Shown: piece by piece, positions 26,130 to 35,094 of the stretch | How the letters are laid out: each line of letters begins with the position of its first letter | Position numbering within the stretch: the stretch's first letter is position 1 | NCBI GenBank assembly: GCA_023437715.1 | Contig: JAEZFK010000005.1 | Location: forward strand, 124,001-188,000 | From: Bacillota bacterium | GTDB taxonomy: Bacteria > Bacillota > Clostridia > Lachnospirales > Lachnospiraceae | Direction of reading: 5' to 3' | DNA: 64,000 nt | Translations under genes and position numbers: made by a program | Notes under the pieces: generated by a model | Database searches by the model: none | What the model was told of the DNA's origin: nothing | What the model saw: the letters and a program-made list of their open reading frames with translations, nothing else

Positions 26130-26879
26130 CTACTGGTAATCACAGACATTTGCCCATCTTTGAAGAAGCTCTGCCTCTTCCGGTCTCTTCTTGGACAGCT
26201 GTGCGGCAGCCACCATAGGCAGCCAGGTCTGTACATATTTTTTCGCTGTTCCTGTCTTTTTGCAGAATAAGTCTATGTACATATCCGCTTTTTTCTGATC
26301 CTGAAGACAGAAGAGCAGATAGGTTCTGGCAACATCCGCGCTGGCATTTCCCTGGGTCGCATGAACCCAGTCTAAAACGAACATGGTTCCGTCATCCTTT
26401 ACGATGATGTTGGTGGGATTAAAGTCGCCATGGCACAGCTTGGTGTGCTTCGGCATGCTGTCAAGCTGGGTGCGCATGTCATACCGTGTCACGTCGCCAA
26501 GTTCCTCCGTGTCCAGAATCTGTCTTGACATCTTATCTTTCAGCTTATTTAAAAGGGGACACTGCTTTGCCAGAATGCTTAAGTGAAGATCTACCATCTT
26601 CTCCATGTATTCCGGCAGTTTATCCGGGTTCTCATCCATGAGCTGCTGGAGAGTCTTTCCCTCAATGAAATCAAAGGTAATGGACCATTTGCCCTCATAG
26701 ACGCCAACCTCTAATACCTTGGGAACGTTGACCCCGCCGACTTCCTCTACACGGGCGGTGATTAACGCTTCATTCAAAACCTCTGCTTTTGGGAAATCCG
26801 CATTAAAAACCTTGATCGCCCTGTCTCCGTCACGAAAGACCTTTTTTGTTGCTGTTGTAGCAATCAGTTCTGCTGCCAT
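26130..26879 (-). CDS. aminoglycoside-phosphotransferase-fold kinase, substrate unknown
   Basis: 249 residues. APH/choline-kinase fold: N-lobe AIKVFN lysine strand, the catalytic loop LCHGDFNPTNIIV (HGDxxxxN), and the metal motif VLDWVHA (DWxxA). The family includes antibiotic kinases but also many metabolic small-molecule kinases, so a resistance role should not be assumed. ATG 26879 has AAGGAG 8 nt upstream. It is a separate unit following glgB on the same strand. Confidence 0.85.
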   Translation of the reverse strand: MAAELIATTATKKVFRDGDRAIKVFNADFPKAEVLNEALITARVEEVGGVNVPKVLEVGVYEGKWSITFDFIEGKTLQQLMDENPDKLPEYMEKMVDLHLSILAKQCPLLNKLKDKMSRQILDTEELGDVTRYDMRTQLDSMPKHTKLCHGDFNPTNIIVKDDGTMFVLDWVHATQGNASADVARTYLLFCLQDQKKADMYIDLFCKKTGTAKKYVQTWLPMVAAAQLSKKRPEEAELLQRWANVCDYQ

Positions 26880-26992
26880 ATAAACCTCTCCTTCCATTCA
26901 TGAGTCGAAACCGTCATGCAGTATTTTTATACTTATATTTTACTACGAATTCCATAAAAAGTATAGCTTGTTTTGCAAGATAATCCGCGGAA

Positions 26993-28903
26993 TTAAAAAC
27001 GAAAAACCGCAGCGCCGTAGGCTCCCAGTGGGTAGGCGATAGAATACTCCTGCTCATCCCATTTTTTCTTTTCCGCACGGCAGGAAAGGGCCTTTTCCCC
27101 CCGCCCGTACAGCCCGTGGCTTTCATCCAGCACAAGGGTATAGGTTCCCCGCTTGGGCACCCCTACCCGGAAATCAGGACGGGGAACCGGAGTGAAGTTT
27201 AATACGAACAGCAGACTGTTCTTACGGTCCCTGCTGTACCGTATAAAGCTGAATATGCTCCTGTCCCTGTCATCGGCATTGACCCAGGAAAAGCCTTCCC
27301 AGTCATAGTCCTTTTCATAGAGGGCCGGATATTTCTTATAAAGGTGGAGAAGCCCCTTAACGTAATCCTTAAGATCCTTTCCCAGAGGCTCGTCGGCCAG
27401 ATACCAGTCCAGAGAGGTCTTTTCATCCCATTCGTGGAACTGTCCGAAGTCCTGTCCCATGAAAAGCAGCTTTTTCCCCGGATGTCCTATCATAAACGTA
27501 TAGCCTGCCTTTAAGTTGGCGAATTTGTCCTCCAGAAGTCCGGGCATTTTGTGGATCATGGAGCCCTTTAAATGGACGACCTCATCGTGGGACAATACCA
27601 GTATATACTTCTCACTGGTAAAATATGAGAGGCCGAAGGTCATCTTATGATGGTTGTATTTGCGGAAGTAGGGGTCTAGTTTCATATATTCCAGAAAATC
27701 GTGCATCCAGCCCATATTCCACTTAAAGGTAAATCCCAGGCCTCCATCCTCCGGATCTCCGGTCACTTTCGGCCAGGCAGTGGACTCCTCGGCAATGACC
27801 ATGGCTCCGTTGCCCCGCCTTTCCATGACGCTGTTTAAATGCTTGAAGAATTCGATGGCTTCCAGGTTCTCATTACCACCGTTCCGGTTGGGAACCCATT
27901 CTCCCGGATTTCTTCCGTAGTCCAGATAGAGCATGGAAGCCACGGCATCCACCCTCAGTCCGTCCACATGGAATTTATCGATCCAGTAAAGGGCGTTGGC
28001 GATGAGAAAGTTGTCCACCTCGTATTTGCCGTAATCAAAGACCTTGGTTCCCCAGTCCGGATGCTCCCCCTTTCTGGGATCGGCATATTCGTAGCAGGGG
28101 CCTCCGTCAAAGTCTGCCAGCCCATGGGCGTCCTTTGGAAAATGGGCGGGAACCCAGTCCAGAAGAACTCCGATGCCTTTCTGGTGCATGTAATTCACGA
28201 AATACATGAATTCCTGAGGCGTTCCATAGCGGGAGGTAGGGGCGAAATATCCGGTCACCTGGTAGCCCCAGGAGCCGTCGTAGGGATGTTCTGCAATTCC
28301 CATGAGTTCCACATGGGTATAGCCCATATCCGATATGTATTCCGCCAGCTCGTGAGCGGCCTCCACATAGGTATAAAAGCCATCCTTTTCCTCTCGGCCT
28401 TTCTTTTTCCAGGACCCAAGATGGACCTCGTAGATGCTGACAGGTCCGTTCATGGCATTGGCCTCTTTCCGTTTTTCCATCCAGGCCTGGTCCTTCCACC
28501 GGAACCCGGATAAATCCGCTGTAATGGAAGCGGTGCTGGGCCTGTATTCCGCATGAAAAGCATAAGGATCTGCCTTAAACAGAATTTTCCCGCTCTTTGT
28601 GGCGATGGCGTATTTGTACAATTCTCCTGTGCCGACTCCCGGCACAAAGGCTTCCCAGATTCCCGAATCAGCAAGGGGAGTCATGGGATTGGCGTCGGGA
28701 TTCCAGCCGTTAAAATCCCCGGTTACTCCCACCTGCTCCGCGTGAGGCGCCCATACGGCAAAATACATTCCGTCCTGTCCCTGATAATTTTGGGGATGGG
28801 CTCCCAGCTTTTCATAAACTTCATAATGCCTGCCGTTGTTGTAGAGGTATCGGTCTACCTCCGTGATAAAACCTGTTCCGATTTCCTTGCTGTTTTCTGC
28901 CAT
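26993..28903 (-). CDS. glgB: 1,4-alpha-glucan branching enzyme
   Basis: 636 residues. It introduces alpha-1,6 branches into glycogen. N-terminal CBM48 (GMYFAVWAPHAEQVGVTGDFNGW), GH13 barrel with nucleophile in GLRVDAVASMLYLDYGR, acid/base Glu in VIAEESTAWP and third Asp in LSHDEVVH, then a C-terminal beta domain. Last of the glycogen-related minus-strand genes, 4 bp after the amylase. It complements glgC/glgD about 8 kb away on the other strand. Confidence 0.96.
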   Translation of the reverse strand: MAENSKEIGTGFITEVDRYLYNNGRHYEVYEKLGAHPQNYQGQDGMYFAVWAPHAEQVGVTGDFNGWNPDANPMTPLADSGIWEAFVPGVGTGELYKYAIATKSGKILFKADPYAFHAEYRPSTASITADLSGFRWKDQAWMEKRKEANAMNGPVSIYEVHLGSWKKKGREEKDGFYTYVEAAHELAEYISDMGYTHVELMGIAEHPYDGSWGYQVTGYFAPTSRYGTPQEFMYFVNYMHQKGIGVLLDWVPAHFPKDAHGLADFDGGPCYEYADPRKGEHPDWGTKVFDYGKYEVDNFLIANALYWIDKFHVDGLRVDAVASMLYLDYGRNPGEWVPNRNGGNENLEAIEFFKHLNSVMERRGNGAMVIAEESTAWPKVTGDPEDGGLGFTFKWNMGWMHDFLEYMKLDPYFRKYNHHKMTFGLSYFTSEKYILVLSHDEVVHLKGSMIHKMPGLLEDKFANLKAGYTFMIGHPGKKLLFMGQDFGQFHEWDEKTSLDWYLADEPLGKDLKDYVKGLLHLYKKYPALYEKDYDWEGFSWVNADDRDRSIFSFIRYSRDRKNSLLFVLNFTPVPRPDFRVGVPKRGTYTLVLDESHGLYGRGEKALSCRAEKKKWDEQEYSIAYPLGAYGAAVFRF

Positions 28904-28907
28904 TTGC

Positions 28908-30242
28908 TCACCCCTCCATGATTTTTAATATGACGCCCCGGTTTGCCGGTACGGTCACTTCTATCTTTAAGTCCCTGACGGGAAATGATGCACCGCTTAA
29001 AAGGTCCACCCCAATGTTTCCTTTCGACGGACAGGAGATGGATAAATATGCATCTTTTTCGTCGTTGTTTACCGCAGTAATAATGGCATGCCCCTCATAA
29101 ATACGGGCAAAGGCGTACTGCCGGTTGGTGAGGAGAAGCTCCTGATATTTTCCAACGTGAAATTCCGGATTTTCTCCATGGATCTGTCCCAGCTTCCTGA
29201 TAAATTCGGTCAGAGGACCGCTTAACCTCTCAATTTCAGAGCTGGCAATCCTGGGCCGAAGCTCCCCGTCGTCCCAGGGAGAGCGCTTCCCCTGCAGCCC
29301 GAACTCGCTGCCGTAGTAAATGGATGGAATGCCGGGCAGGGTGAATAATACTGTATACACAGGATAGAGGTGCTCCGGATCCCGCAGCTTGCTGGCGATC
29401 CGGTCCTCGTCATGATTGTCCACAAAGGTATAAAGCTGCAAACCGATGGCTTCCAGCCTTTTTACATTGTGGGCGATTTCAAAATAGTTATGGTCGTTAT
29501 GGCCTGAATAAATGCTCTTATGTAACTCATAGTTGGTGACGGAATGCAGTATGTCGCGGTTTACCCAGCGGCCGTATTCTCCGTGTATGACCTCCCCCAT
29601 GAGCCAGAAGTCTTCCTTCATGCCGCCGGTTTTTTCCCGAAGCTCTTTCATGAAGCCGAAATCCAGGACATTGGCGCAGTCTAAACGTATGCCGTCGATA
29701 TCAAAGGCATCGATCCAGAACTGTACCGTATCAAAGAGATACTGTCTTACCTGGGGATTGAAAAGATTTAAGCAGGGAAGCTCATAATGTCCCTGCCAGG
29801 CTTCGTAACCGAAAGGGTCACCGGGGGGACTGGTTCTTCCGAAATCAACACCCCGGTACCAGTCCCTGTAAGAGGAATTCTCCCGGTTATTTACAATGTC
29901 CTGAAAGGCCCAGAATTCCCTCCCGGTGTGGTTGAAAACACCGTCAACCACCACTTTTATGCCCGCTTCATGGCACTGGAATACAAAATTCTGAAAGCCC
30001 CTCTTATCTCCCAGACGGCGGTCCACCATCCGGTAATCACGTGTATCATACCCATGTCCAGAGGATTCAAACAGCGGTCCGATGTAAACAGCGGTGCATC
30101 CAAGGGACCGGATATGGGGAATCCACTCACAAAGCTCCCCGAAGCGGTCTGTCACAGAGGTTTCTCTGTTTTCCTTTGGCGCGCCCACAAGCCCCAGGGG
30201 ATATATATGATAAAAAATTCCCCTTTCATACCACTTGCTCAT
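28908..30242 (-). CDS. GH13 alpha-amylase-family glucanohydrolase
   Basis: 444 residues, no signal peptide, so cytoplasmic. GH13 motifs: VVVDGVFNHTG (region I), GIRLDCANVLDF with the nucleophile Asp (II), LMGEVIHGEY with the acid/base Glu (III), FVDNHDEDR (IV). It lacks CBM48. ATG 30242 with GGAGG 8 nt before it is the true start; the frame extends 64 codons upstream through the DUF2508 gene. Probably acts on maltodextrins or glycogen; exact specificity is open. Confidence 0.9.
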   Translation of the reverse strand: MSKWYERGIFYHIYPLGLVGAPKENRETSVTDRFGELCEWIPHIRSLGCTAVYIGPLFESSGHGYDTRDYRMVDRRLGDKRGFQNFVFQCHEAGIKVVVDGVFNHTGREFWAFQDIVNNRENSSYRDWYRGVDFGRTSPPGDPFGYEAWQGHYELPCLNLFNPQVRQYLFDTVQFWIDAFDIDGIRLDCANVLDFGFMKELREKTGGMKEDFWLMGEVIHGEYGRWVNRDILHSVTNYELHKSIYSGHNDHNYFEIAHNVKRLEAIGLQLYTFVDNHDEDRIASKLRDPEHLYPVYTVLFTLPGIPSIYYGSEFGLQGKRSPWDDGELRPRIASSEIERLSGPLTEFIRKLGQIHGENPEFHVGKYQELLLTNRQYAFARIYEGHAIITAVNNDEKDAYLSISCPSKGNIGVDLLSGASFPVRDLKIEVTVPANRGVILKIMEG

Positions 30243-30276
30243 AAACTTGTCCTCCAGCTTTTCGTATTTTAGTATT

Positions 30277-30501
30277 TTATACCTCCCGGCTTTTGAAACG
30301 GCGCAGGAGGAACTGATAACGCAGCTGTGCCGCGTTAAGCTCGTAAATATAGCAGTCAATAAGGGTTGGGTCCACCACCTGTTCAAAATGGTTTCTGGCA
30401 GCGTCAATGGCTGTTTTGGAACGTTCGATTTCATGCCTTAAATTCCGTTCCTCTTCTAACGAACGCAGGCGGTTTTTTAAAAGCTCATGCTTCTGTTTCA
30501 T
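30277..30501 (-). CDS. DUF2508 (YaaL-like) small protein
   Basis: 74 residues, charged and helical. The core AIDAARNHFEQVVDPTLIDCYIYELNAAQLRYQFLLRRFK matches the DUF2508/YaaL family (pattern FEQVVDPxLID). GGAG lies 9 nt before ATG. In bacilli such genes sit near recR and bofA; here it sits between an ArsR regulator and glycogen genes. The function is unknown. Confidence 0.85.
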   Translation of the reverse strand: MKQKHELLKNRLRSLEEERNLRHEIERSKTAIDAARNHFEQVVDPTLIDCYIYELNAAQLRYQFLLRRFKSREV

Positions 30502-30590
30502 TTCATCATCTCCAGATTCTAGATTTATACGGATTATACCAGGTCCCTATAAAATCCAGTATGTCTGGAAAATGGAACTTTATTCATTCT

Positions 30591-30971
30591 TTATGAAATC
30601 CGGTCCAAAATATCCTGTAAATACTGCCCCAGAAAACAAAGCTTTTTTGCGCTTTCTCCGATGGTTAAGTAGTAATAATTGGCTGTCCCTTCCCGGCGGA
30701 CATCAATGAGTCCTGCATCTTTTAAAATTTTTAAGTGATGGGAAATGGCGGGACGGGATAAGCTGGTCCGTTCCGTTATCTCTTTCACATTCATCCCGCG
30801 GCTGAGGGAGCCGCCATAGCCGCCCACGGTAACCGATACATCATTCCCTCCGCCGTCATACAGGCCTGCGCCTGCAAGCGTCTGGATAATGGTCAGCCGG
30901 ACCTGGTCTCCCAGAGCGATAAAAAGCGGCATGCAGTTCTGGAAAAGCTTATTGAAATCCCCGGCTTCCAT
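30591..30971 (-). CDS. ArsR-family regulator with a glycine-rich insert
   Basis: 126 residues. Winged helix with recognition region RTSLSRPAISHHLKILKDAGLIDVRREGTANYYYL. No metal-binding CxC motif is seen, so it may sense something other than arsenic. Between the first helices there is an insert of about 25 residues (GLYDGGGNDVSVTVGGYGG) absent from ordinary members. GGAGG precedes ATG by 9 nt. A palindrome directly upstream suggests autoregulation, perhaps with control of the amylase and glgB genes behind it. Confidence 0.88.
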   Translation of the reverse strand: MEAGDFNKLFQNCMPLFIALGDQVRLTIIQTLAGAGLYDGGGNDVSVTVGGYGGSLSRGMNVKEITERTSLSRPAISHHLKILKDAGLIDVRREGTANYYYLTIGESAKKLCFLGQYLQDILDRIS

Positions 30972-31000
30972 GGACGAGTTCCTCCTTTGGTTTAAAAAAG

Positions 31001-31018
31001 TAAACTAACTACAGTTTA
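31001..31018. promoter_or_regulatory. probable ArsR operator
   Basis: TAAACT-N6-AGTTTA inverted repeat, 30 bp upstream of the ArsR start and in its promoter region. The size and symmetry suit an ArsR-family dimer. Confidence 0.6.
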
Positions 31019-31191
31019 TCATTTCAGGGGGGAAAGGTCAATGTTTTAATTGGAAAAGTTTGTGACATATGCTGAGAAAATAATCTGTGTAAGGGGAAAA
31101 TATGTTAAGTTTTAGCAAAGGGATACTGGATCGATTAAAAGCGGTTTTTTTGGCGGAAAGAAATGTATACAATATTTCTTGGAAAAAATAG

Positions 31192-31220
31192 TTGACAATT
31201 TATGGTGGTCTGTGCATAAT
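31192..31220 (+). promoter_or_regulatory. sigma-A promoter of the Tad pilus operon
   Basis: Perfect -35 TTGACA (31192-31197), 17-nt spacer, CATAAT (31215-31220); TAATAA at 31217-31222 is an alternative -10. The first gene starts about 280 nt later, giving an unusually long leader. Confidence 0.75.
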
Positions 31221-31334
31221 AAAGGCATATTCAGGTATGCGTTCTGCGTACAGATGTTCAATTATTTTTCACAGAGCTGCGGGTTTTAAGTATCTGCGGT
31301 TTTAGGGCTGATATTCCGGCAAGAATTCCAATGG

Positions 31335-31455
31335 TGATAGTCAGGTTTTAGGTGATTTTTTAGTTTCAGGCAATTTTGGGTTTTAGGTGATTTGGGGCGT
31401 TAAGCGGTATTGGATTTTAAGTGCTTTTGGGTTTTAAGTGCTTTTGGGTTTTTAA
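31335..31455 (+). repeat. GT-rich degenerate repeats in the Tad leader
   Basis: The + strand is almost free of C and repeats a GGGTTTTAxGTG theme. The 17-mer TTTTAAGTGCTTTTGGG occurs twice in exact tandem at 31415-31431 and 31432-31448. More degenerate copies (GGTTTTAGGTGATTT) precede it. No stable hairpin was found inside it. It is transcribed if the promoter at 31192 is correct. Confidence 0.75.
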
Positions 31456-31510
31456 TTTAATTTTTCACTTTTAATTTACGGAAGAAGGTGATTTTATCGT
31501 TCAATTATTC

Positions 31511-32029
31511 ATGCTTCTTTTTATTTTAGGAGCAGGGGCCTATTACGATATCCGGGAGCAGCGGATACCTAACCGATGGGTGGTTCTGGGAATTGTATCC
31601 GGTATCTTTTTAGGCATTGTCCAATCAGGGCGGCTTTGGGGAACTGAGGCTTTCTGGGTGGTGCCGCTCCGGTTTTTCTTACGTTTCTTTATTGTCACCG
31701 CCTTGTTTTTTCTGCTTTTCCTCTGCCGCATGATCGGTGCGGGAGATATTAAGCTGGCGGCACTGATCTGCGGTTATCTTGGATTTAAGGCCGGTGCGCT
31801 GGCTGTAGGTTCCGGTTTTCTCATCGGGGCGTTCTGGTCCCTGTTTAAAATGGTGCGAAAGGGCAGTTTTCTAAGACGCTTTTCTCATCTTCTGGCCTAT
31901 ATCAGGCAAATAATTCACACTGGAAAGGTTATGCCTTATTACATTTCCGCCCGGGATGGGCAGGACGGGGTGATTCCCCTGGGAGCTTGTCTGTTTTTGG
32001 GGACATTAGTTTACATAATTTTGCGCTAA
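31511..32029 (+). CDS. prepilin peptidase (TadV/CpaA-like, A24 family), first copy
   Basis: 172 residues, mostly membrane helices. Aspartyl protease of type IV-like pilins: first catalytic Asp in YYDIREQRIPN, second in GAGDIKL (GxGD motif). It cleaves Flp and TadE-type leaders at the membrane. The annotated ATG has no close ribosome site. AAGGTG at 31485-31490 is ideally placed for an in-frame ATC at 31496, five codons upstream, so a rare start codon is possible. First gene of the pilus operon. Confidence 0.85.
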   Translation: MLLFILGAGAYYDIREQRIPNRWVVLGIVSGIFLGIVQSGRLWGTEAFWVVPLRFFLRFFIVTALFFLLFLCRMIGAGDIKLAALICGYLGFKAGALAVGSGFLIGAFWSLFKMVRKGSFLRRFSHLLAYIRQIIHTGKVMPYYISARDGQDGVIPLGACLFLGTLVYIILR

Positions 32030-32116
32030 TAAAAACACTGAATCAGGAAACATCCTGAGGGTGCTGCTAAGTGTCCGAAAGATACGGACGGTGAAGAGGA
32101 AAGGAGAGGTTTTGAT

Positions 32117-33139
32117 TTGGCAAAAAGAATAATGGCGGTTTATGACGTAGACCCTTTTTATGCGGAGAGATTTGCAGAATTTGTAAACCGCAGGGATCAG
32201 GTTCCGTTTTCGGTAGTGGCCTTTACGGCTTTGGAACGGCTTAAGGTTTATGGGGCTGACCATAAGATTGAGCTTTTGCTCATCAATTCAGCCATATCCC
32301 AGGAGGAAATAAGGAAAATAGGGGCTGCCCGGGTGGTTTCACTGGCGGACGGAGAGGTAGTGCCCTTAGAAGAGCAGTACCCCAGCGTTTATAAATACCA
32401 GTCCGCGGACAGCATTATGCGGGAGATCATGGCCTGTTACTGTGCTGATCCCGAAGAACCCGGCTTTGCCATGGCTTCCAGGGCCAGCCGTGTGATCGGC
32501 ATCTATTCTCCCGTCAACCGCTGCTTAAAGACTTCTCTGGCGCTCACCATGGGCCAGCTGTTAGCCAGAGATGCCAGGGCCCTCTATATGAATTTAGAGG
32601 ACTGCTCCGGCTTTGGGCGTCTGATCGGAGAAGAATACGGGGGAGGCCTTTCCGATCTTCTGTACTATTACAGCCAGGACAGCTTCAGCTGGATGCGTCT
32701 GGGCTCTGTCGTCTATACATGGGGGGATTTGGATTATGTGCCCCCGGTAAAATATCCCGAGGACTTGAGTCAGATTACTTCACAGGAAATGGCCGGACTG
32801 CTGAGCCGCATTGCCAGGGAAAGCACCTATGAAATCATCATCCTGGATCTGGGGCAGTTTGGTAAAAAGGCTGTTGAGGTTTTGGAACTTTGTGATGTGA
32901 TATACATGCCTGTAAAGGATGACTGTGTATCCGTGGCAAAGGTAGAAGAATTTGAGGAATATTTAATCTCCTCGGGCCATGAGCCTTTGAAGAAACGTAT
33001 TGTGAAGCTGAAGCTTCCTTACCACTGTAACTTCGGCAGGAGAGACGGCTATCTGGAACAGCTTTTATGGGGAGAACTGGGGGACTATACGAGACAGCTG
33101 CTGCGAAAACAGCTTTCAGGAGGAAAGGAATATGGATGA
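32117..33139 (+). CDS. TadZ/CpaE-like pilus localisation ATPase
   Basis: 340 residues. An N-terminal receiver-like region is followed by a ParA/MinD-type fold. The P-loop is altered (GIYSPVNRCLKTSLALTMG), and the switch region is IIILDLGQFG. TadZ proteins position the pilus machine at the pole or septum. The start is TTG with GGAGAGG upstream. The last 8 bp overlap tadA. Confidence 0.8.
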   Translation: MAKRIMAVYDVDPFYAERFAEFVNRRDQVPFSVVAFTALERLKVYGADHKIELLLINSAISQEEIRKIGAARVVSLADGEVVPLEEQYPSVYKYQSADSIMREIMACYCADPEEPGFAMASRASRVIGIYSPVNRCLKTSLALTMGQLLARDARALYMNLEDCSGFGRLIGEEYGGGLSDLLYYYSQDSFSWMRLGSVVYTWGDLDYVPPVKYPEDLSQITSQEMAGLLSRIARESTYEIIILDLGQFGKKAVEVLELCDVIYMPVKDDCVSVAKVEEFEEYLISSGHEPLKKRIVKLKLPYHCNFGRRDGYLEQLLWGELGDYTRQLLRKQLSGGKEYG

Positions 33140-34355
33140 TGTACAGCGGCGAAGGCTGCGGGAAGAGATTATGAGGGAGCTGGATGAACAACAGCAGGTG
33201 ACTGATGAGGAGCTTTATGCCATCATAGACAGAAAGATTCTGGAATACGGGCAGGGAGAATTTCTGCCTTTAAAGGAAAAGATCGAGCTGCGGTGCCGTC
33301 TTTTTGATTCCTTCCGCCGCCTGGGGGCTCTTCAGGAGCTGGTGGACGATAAGGAGGTTTCAGAGATCATGGTCAATGGGGCAGACAGGGTCTTTGTGGA
33401 AAGAAACGGGCGTATGGAGCTGTGGGGGAAGACCTTTGACAGTCAGGAGCAGTTAGAGGATACGATTCAGCAGATTGTCAGCAGGGTAAACCGTACGGTG
33501 AATGTTTCAAGGCCCATTGCAGATGCCCGGCTGTCCGACGGCTCCAGAGTCCATGTGGTCCTGCCTCCCATTGCCTTAAACGGCCCCGCAGTCACCATAC
33601 GGAAATTTCCCGAACCCATTACCATGAAAAGGCTTTTAAGGCTGGGCTCTGTGACAGAGGAAGCCGCGGATTTTTTAAAACGCATTGTGGAAGCAGGATA
33701 CAATATTTTTATCAGCGGCGGAACCAATTCAGGGAAAAGCACCTTTCTCAATGCCCTGTCCGCTTACATTCCAAGGGATGAGAGGATTGTGACCATTGAG
33801 GATTCCGCGGAGCTTCAAATCACCCACATCCCCAATCTTGTGCGCCTGGAAACCAGAAACGCCAACGGGGAAGGGGAGGGAGAGATCACCATCGGAGACC
33901 TAATTAAGGCATCATTGCGGATGAACCCAAGCAGAGTCATTATAGGCGAGGTGAGAGGAAAAGAAGCCCTTGATATGATATCCGCCATGAATACCGGTCA
34001 TGACGGAAGCCTCAGCACCGGTCATGGAAACAGCCCCAAGGACATGCTTTCCAGGCTGGAGACCATGGTTCTCATGGGAGCGGATATTCCTTTACCTGCG
34101 GTGCGCAGCCAGGTGGCTGCTGCAATTGATATTCTGATACATTTAGGGCGTCTGCGGGATAAGAGCAGGCGGGTCCTGTCCATTGTGGAGGTGGTTGGCT
34201 ATGAGGCCGGAGAAATCAGGCTTAACCCGTTATACCGGTTTGAAGAAAGCAATGAAGATAAAGATGCCGGAAAAAGCGTTCAGGGAAGCCTTAAAAAGGT
34301 GGGAAGCCTTCAAAACACCGAAAAGCTTAAGAACGCAGGCATTGAGATACGATGA
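33132..34355 (+). CDS. tadA: TadA/CpaF secretion ATPase
   Basis: 407 residues. Hexameric motor that powers Flp pilus assembly. Walker A GGTNSGKST, Asp box TIEDSAEL, Walker B IIGEVRGKEALD, His box TGHDGSLSTGHGN. The N-terminal domain includes VSEIMVNG, typical of CpaF. C-terminal ~50 residues are variable and overlap tadB. Confidence 0.93.
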   Translation: MDDVQRRRLREEIMRELDEQQQVTDEELYAIIDRKILEYGQGEFLPLKEKIELRCRLFDSFRRLGALQELVDDKEVSEIMVNGADRVFVERNGRMELWGKTFDSQEQLEDTIQQIVSRVNRTVNVSRPIADARLSDGSRVHVVLPPIALNGPAVTIRKFPEPITMKRLLRLGSVTEEAADFLKRIVEAGYNIFISGGTNSGKSTFLNALSAYIPRDERIVTIEDSAELQITHIPNLVRLETRNANGEGEGEITIGDLIKASLRMNPSRVIIGEVRGKEALDMISAMNTGHDGSLSTGHGNSPKDMLSRLETMVLMGADIPLPAVRSQVAAAIDILIHLGRLRDKSRRVLSIVEVVGYEAGEIRLNPLYRFEESNEDKDAGKSVQGSLKKVGSLQNTEKLKNAGIEIR

Positions 34356-35079
34356 ATATATTCTGACTCCGGCACAGTGGGGCTTATATGGCCTCCAGGG
34401 TCTTGCAGCAGGAGGTGTTTTTTCCTATATCTTTTACCGCAGCGCGGTGGCATTTCTGTTTTTTATCCCTTTAGGCATACTTTTTCCCCTTATGAAGAAA
34501 AAAGAACATAAAGAAAAACGGCTGGAACAGCTGAACCTGGAATTTAAGGAAGGAATCCTGCTGCTGTCTTCCTTTTTAAGCGCCGGGTACTCGGTGGAGA
34601 ATGCCTTTTCCTCATCCGTAAGAGAGCTGATCATCCTGTATGGGGAGGACGGGCTGATTTCAAAGGAATTCCGCCATATCGAAAGCCAGATCCGGATGAA
34701 CCGTTCGGTGGAGCAGGCCCTTTCCGAATTTGCAGGCCGCAGCGGGCTGGATGATGTGAAAAATTTTGCCGAGGTATTTGCAGCTGCCAAGCGCAGCGGC
34801 GGGGAGCTGGTTTCCATTATCAGCCACACGGCAGATGTTATACGGGATAAGGTTCAGGTGAGGCAGGAGATCCTGACCATGACCGCTTCCAAGCAGTTTG
34901 AGCAGAAGATTATGAACATGATTCCGTTTTTTATTGTCCTCTACATTGATATGGCCTCCCCCGGATTTTTTCACATCATGTACACCACAGGGATAGGCAG
35001 GGTTCTTATGACCATATGTATGGCTCTTTATGTGACGGCCTTTTTCATTGCAAAAAGAATCATGAAAATTGAGCTTTAA
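34252..35079 (+). CDS. tadB: TadB-like pilus inner-membrane platform protein
   Basis: About 275 residues. Basic N-terminus, two membrane helices, a T2SSF-type cytoplasmic domain (FKEGILLLSSFLSAGYSVENAF...RSGGELVSIISHTADVIRDKV), and two C-terminal helices. It forms the assembly platform with TadC. The start is uncertain: ATG 34252 follows GAAGAAAG and overlaps tadA by 104 bp; TTG 34342 at the tadA stop is the alternative. Confidence 0.85.
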   Translation: MKIKMPEKAFREALKRWEAFKTPKSLRTQALRYDEYILTPAQWGLYGLQGLAAGGVFSYIFYRSAVAFLFFIPLGILFPLMKKKEHKEKRLEQLNLEFKEGILLLSSFLSAGYSVENAFSSSVRELIILYGEDGLISKEFRHIESQIRMNRSVEQALSEFAGRSGLDDVKNFAEVFAAAKRSGGELVSIISHTADVIRDKVQVRQEILTMTASKQFEQKIMNMIPFFIVLYIDMASPGFFHIMYTTGIGRVLMTICMALYVTAFFIAKRIMKIEL

Positions 35080-35094
35080 ATTCAGGAGGGAACA

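Noticed and set aside
26130..26879. antibiotic-resistance aminoglycoside phosphotransferase
   Set aside because: Only the general kinase fold is visible; the context is metabolic and the family is broad.
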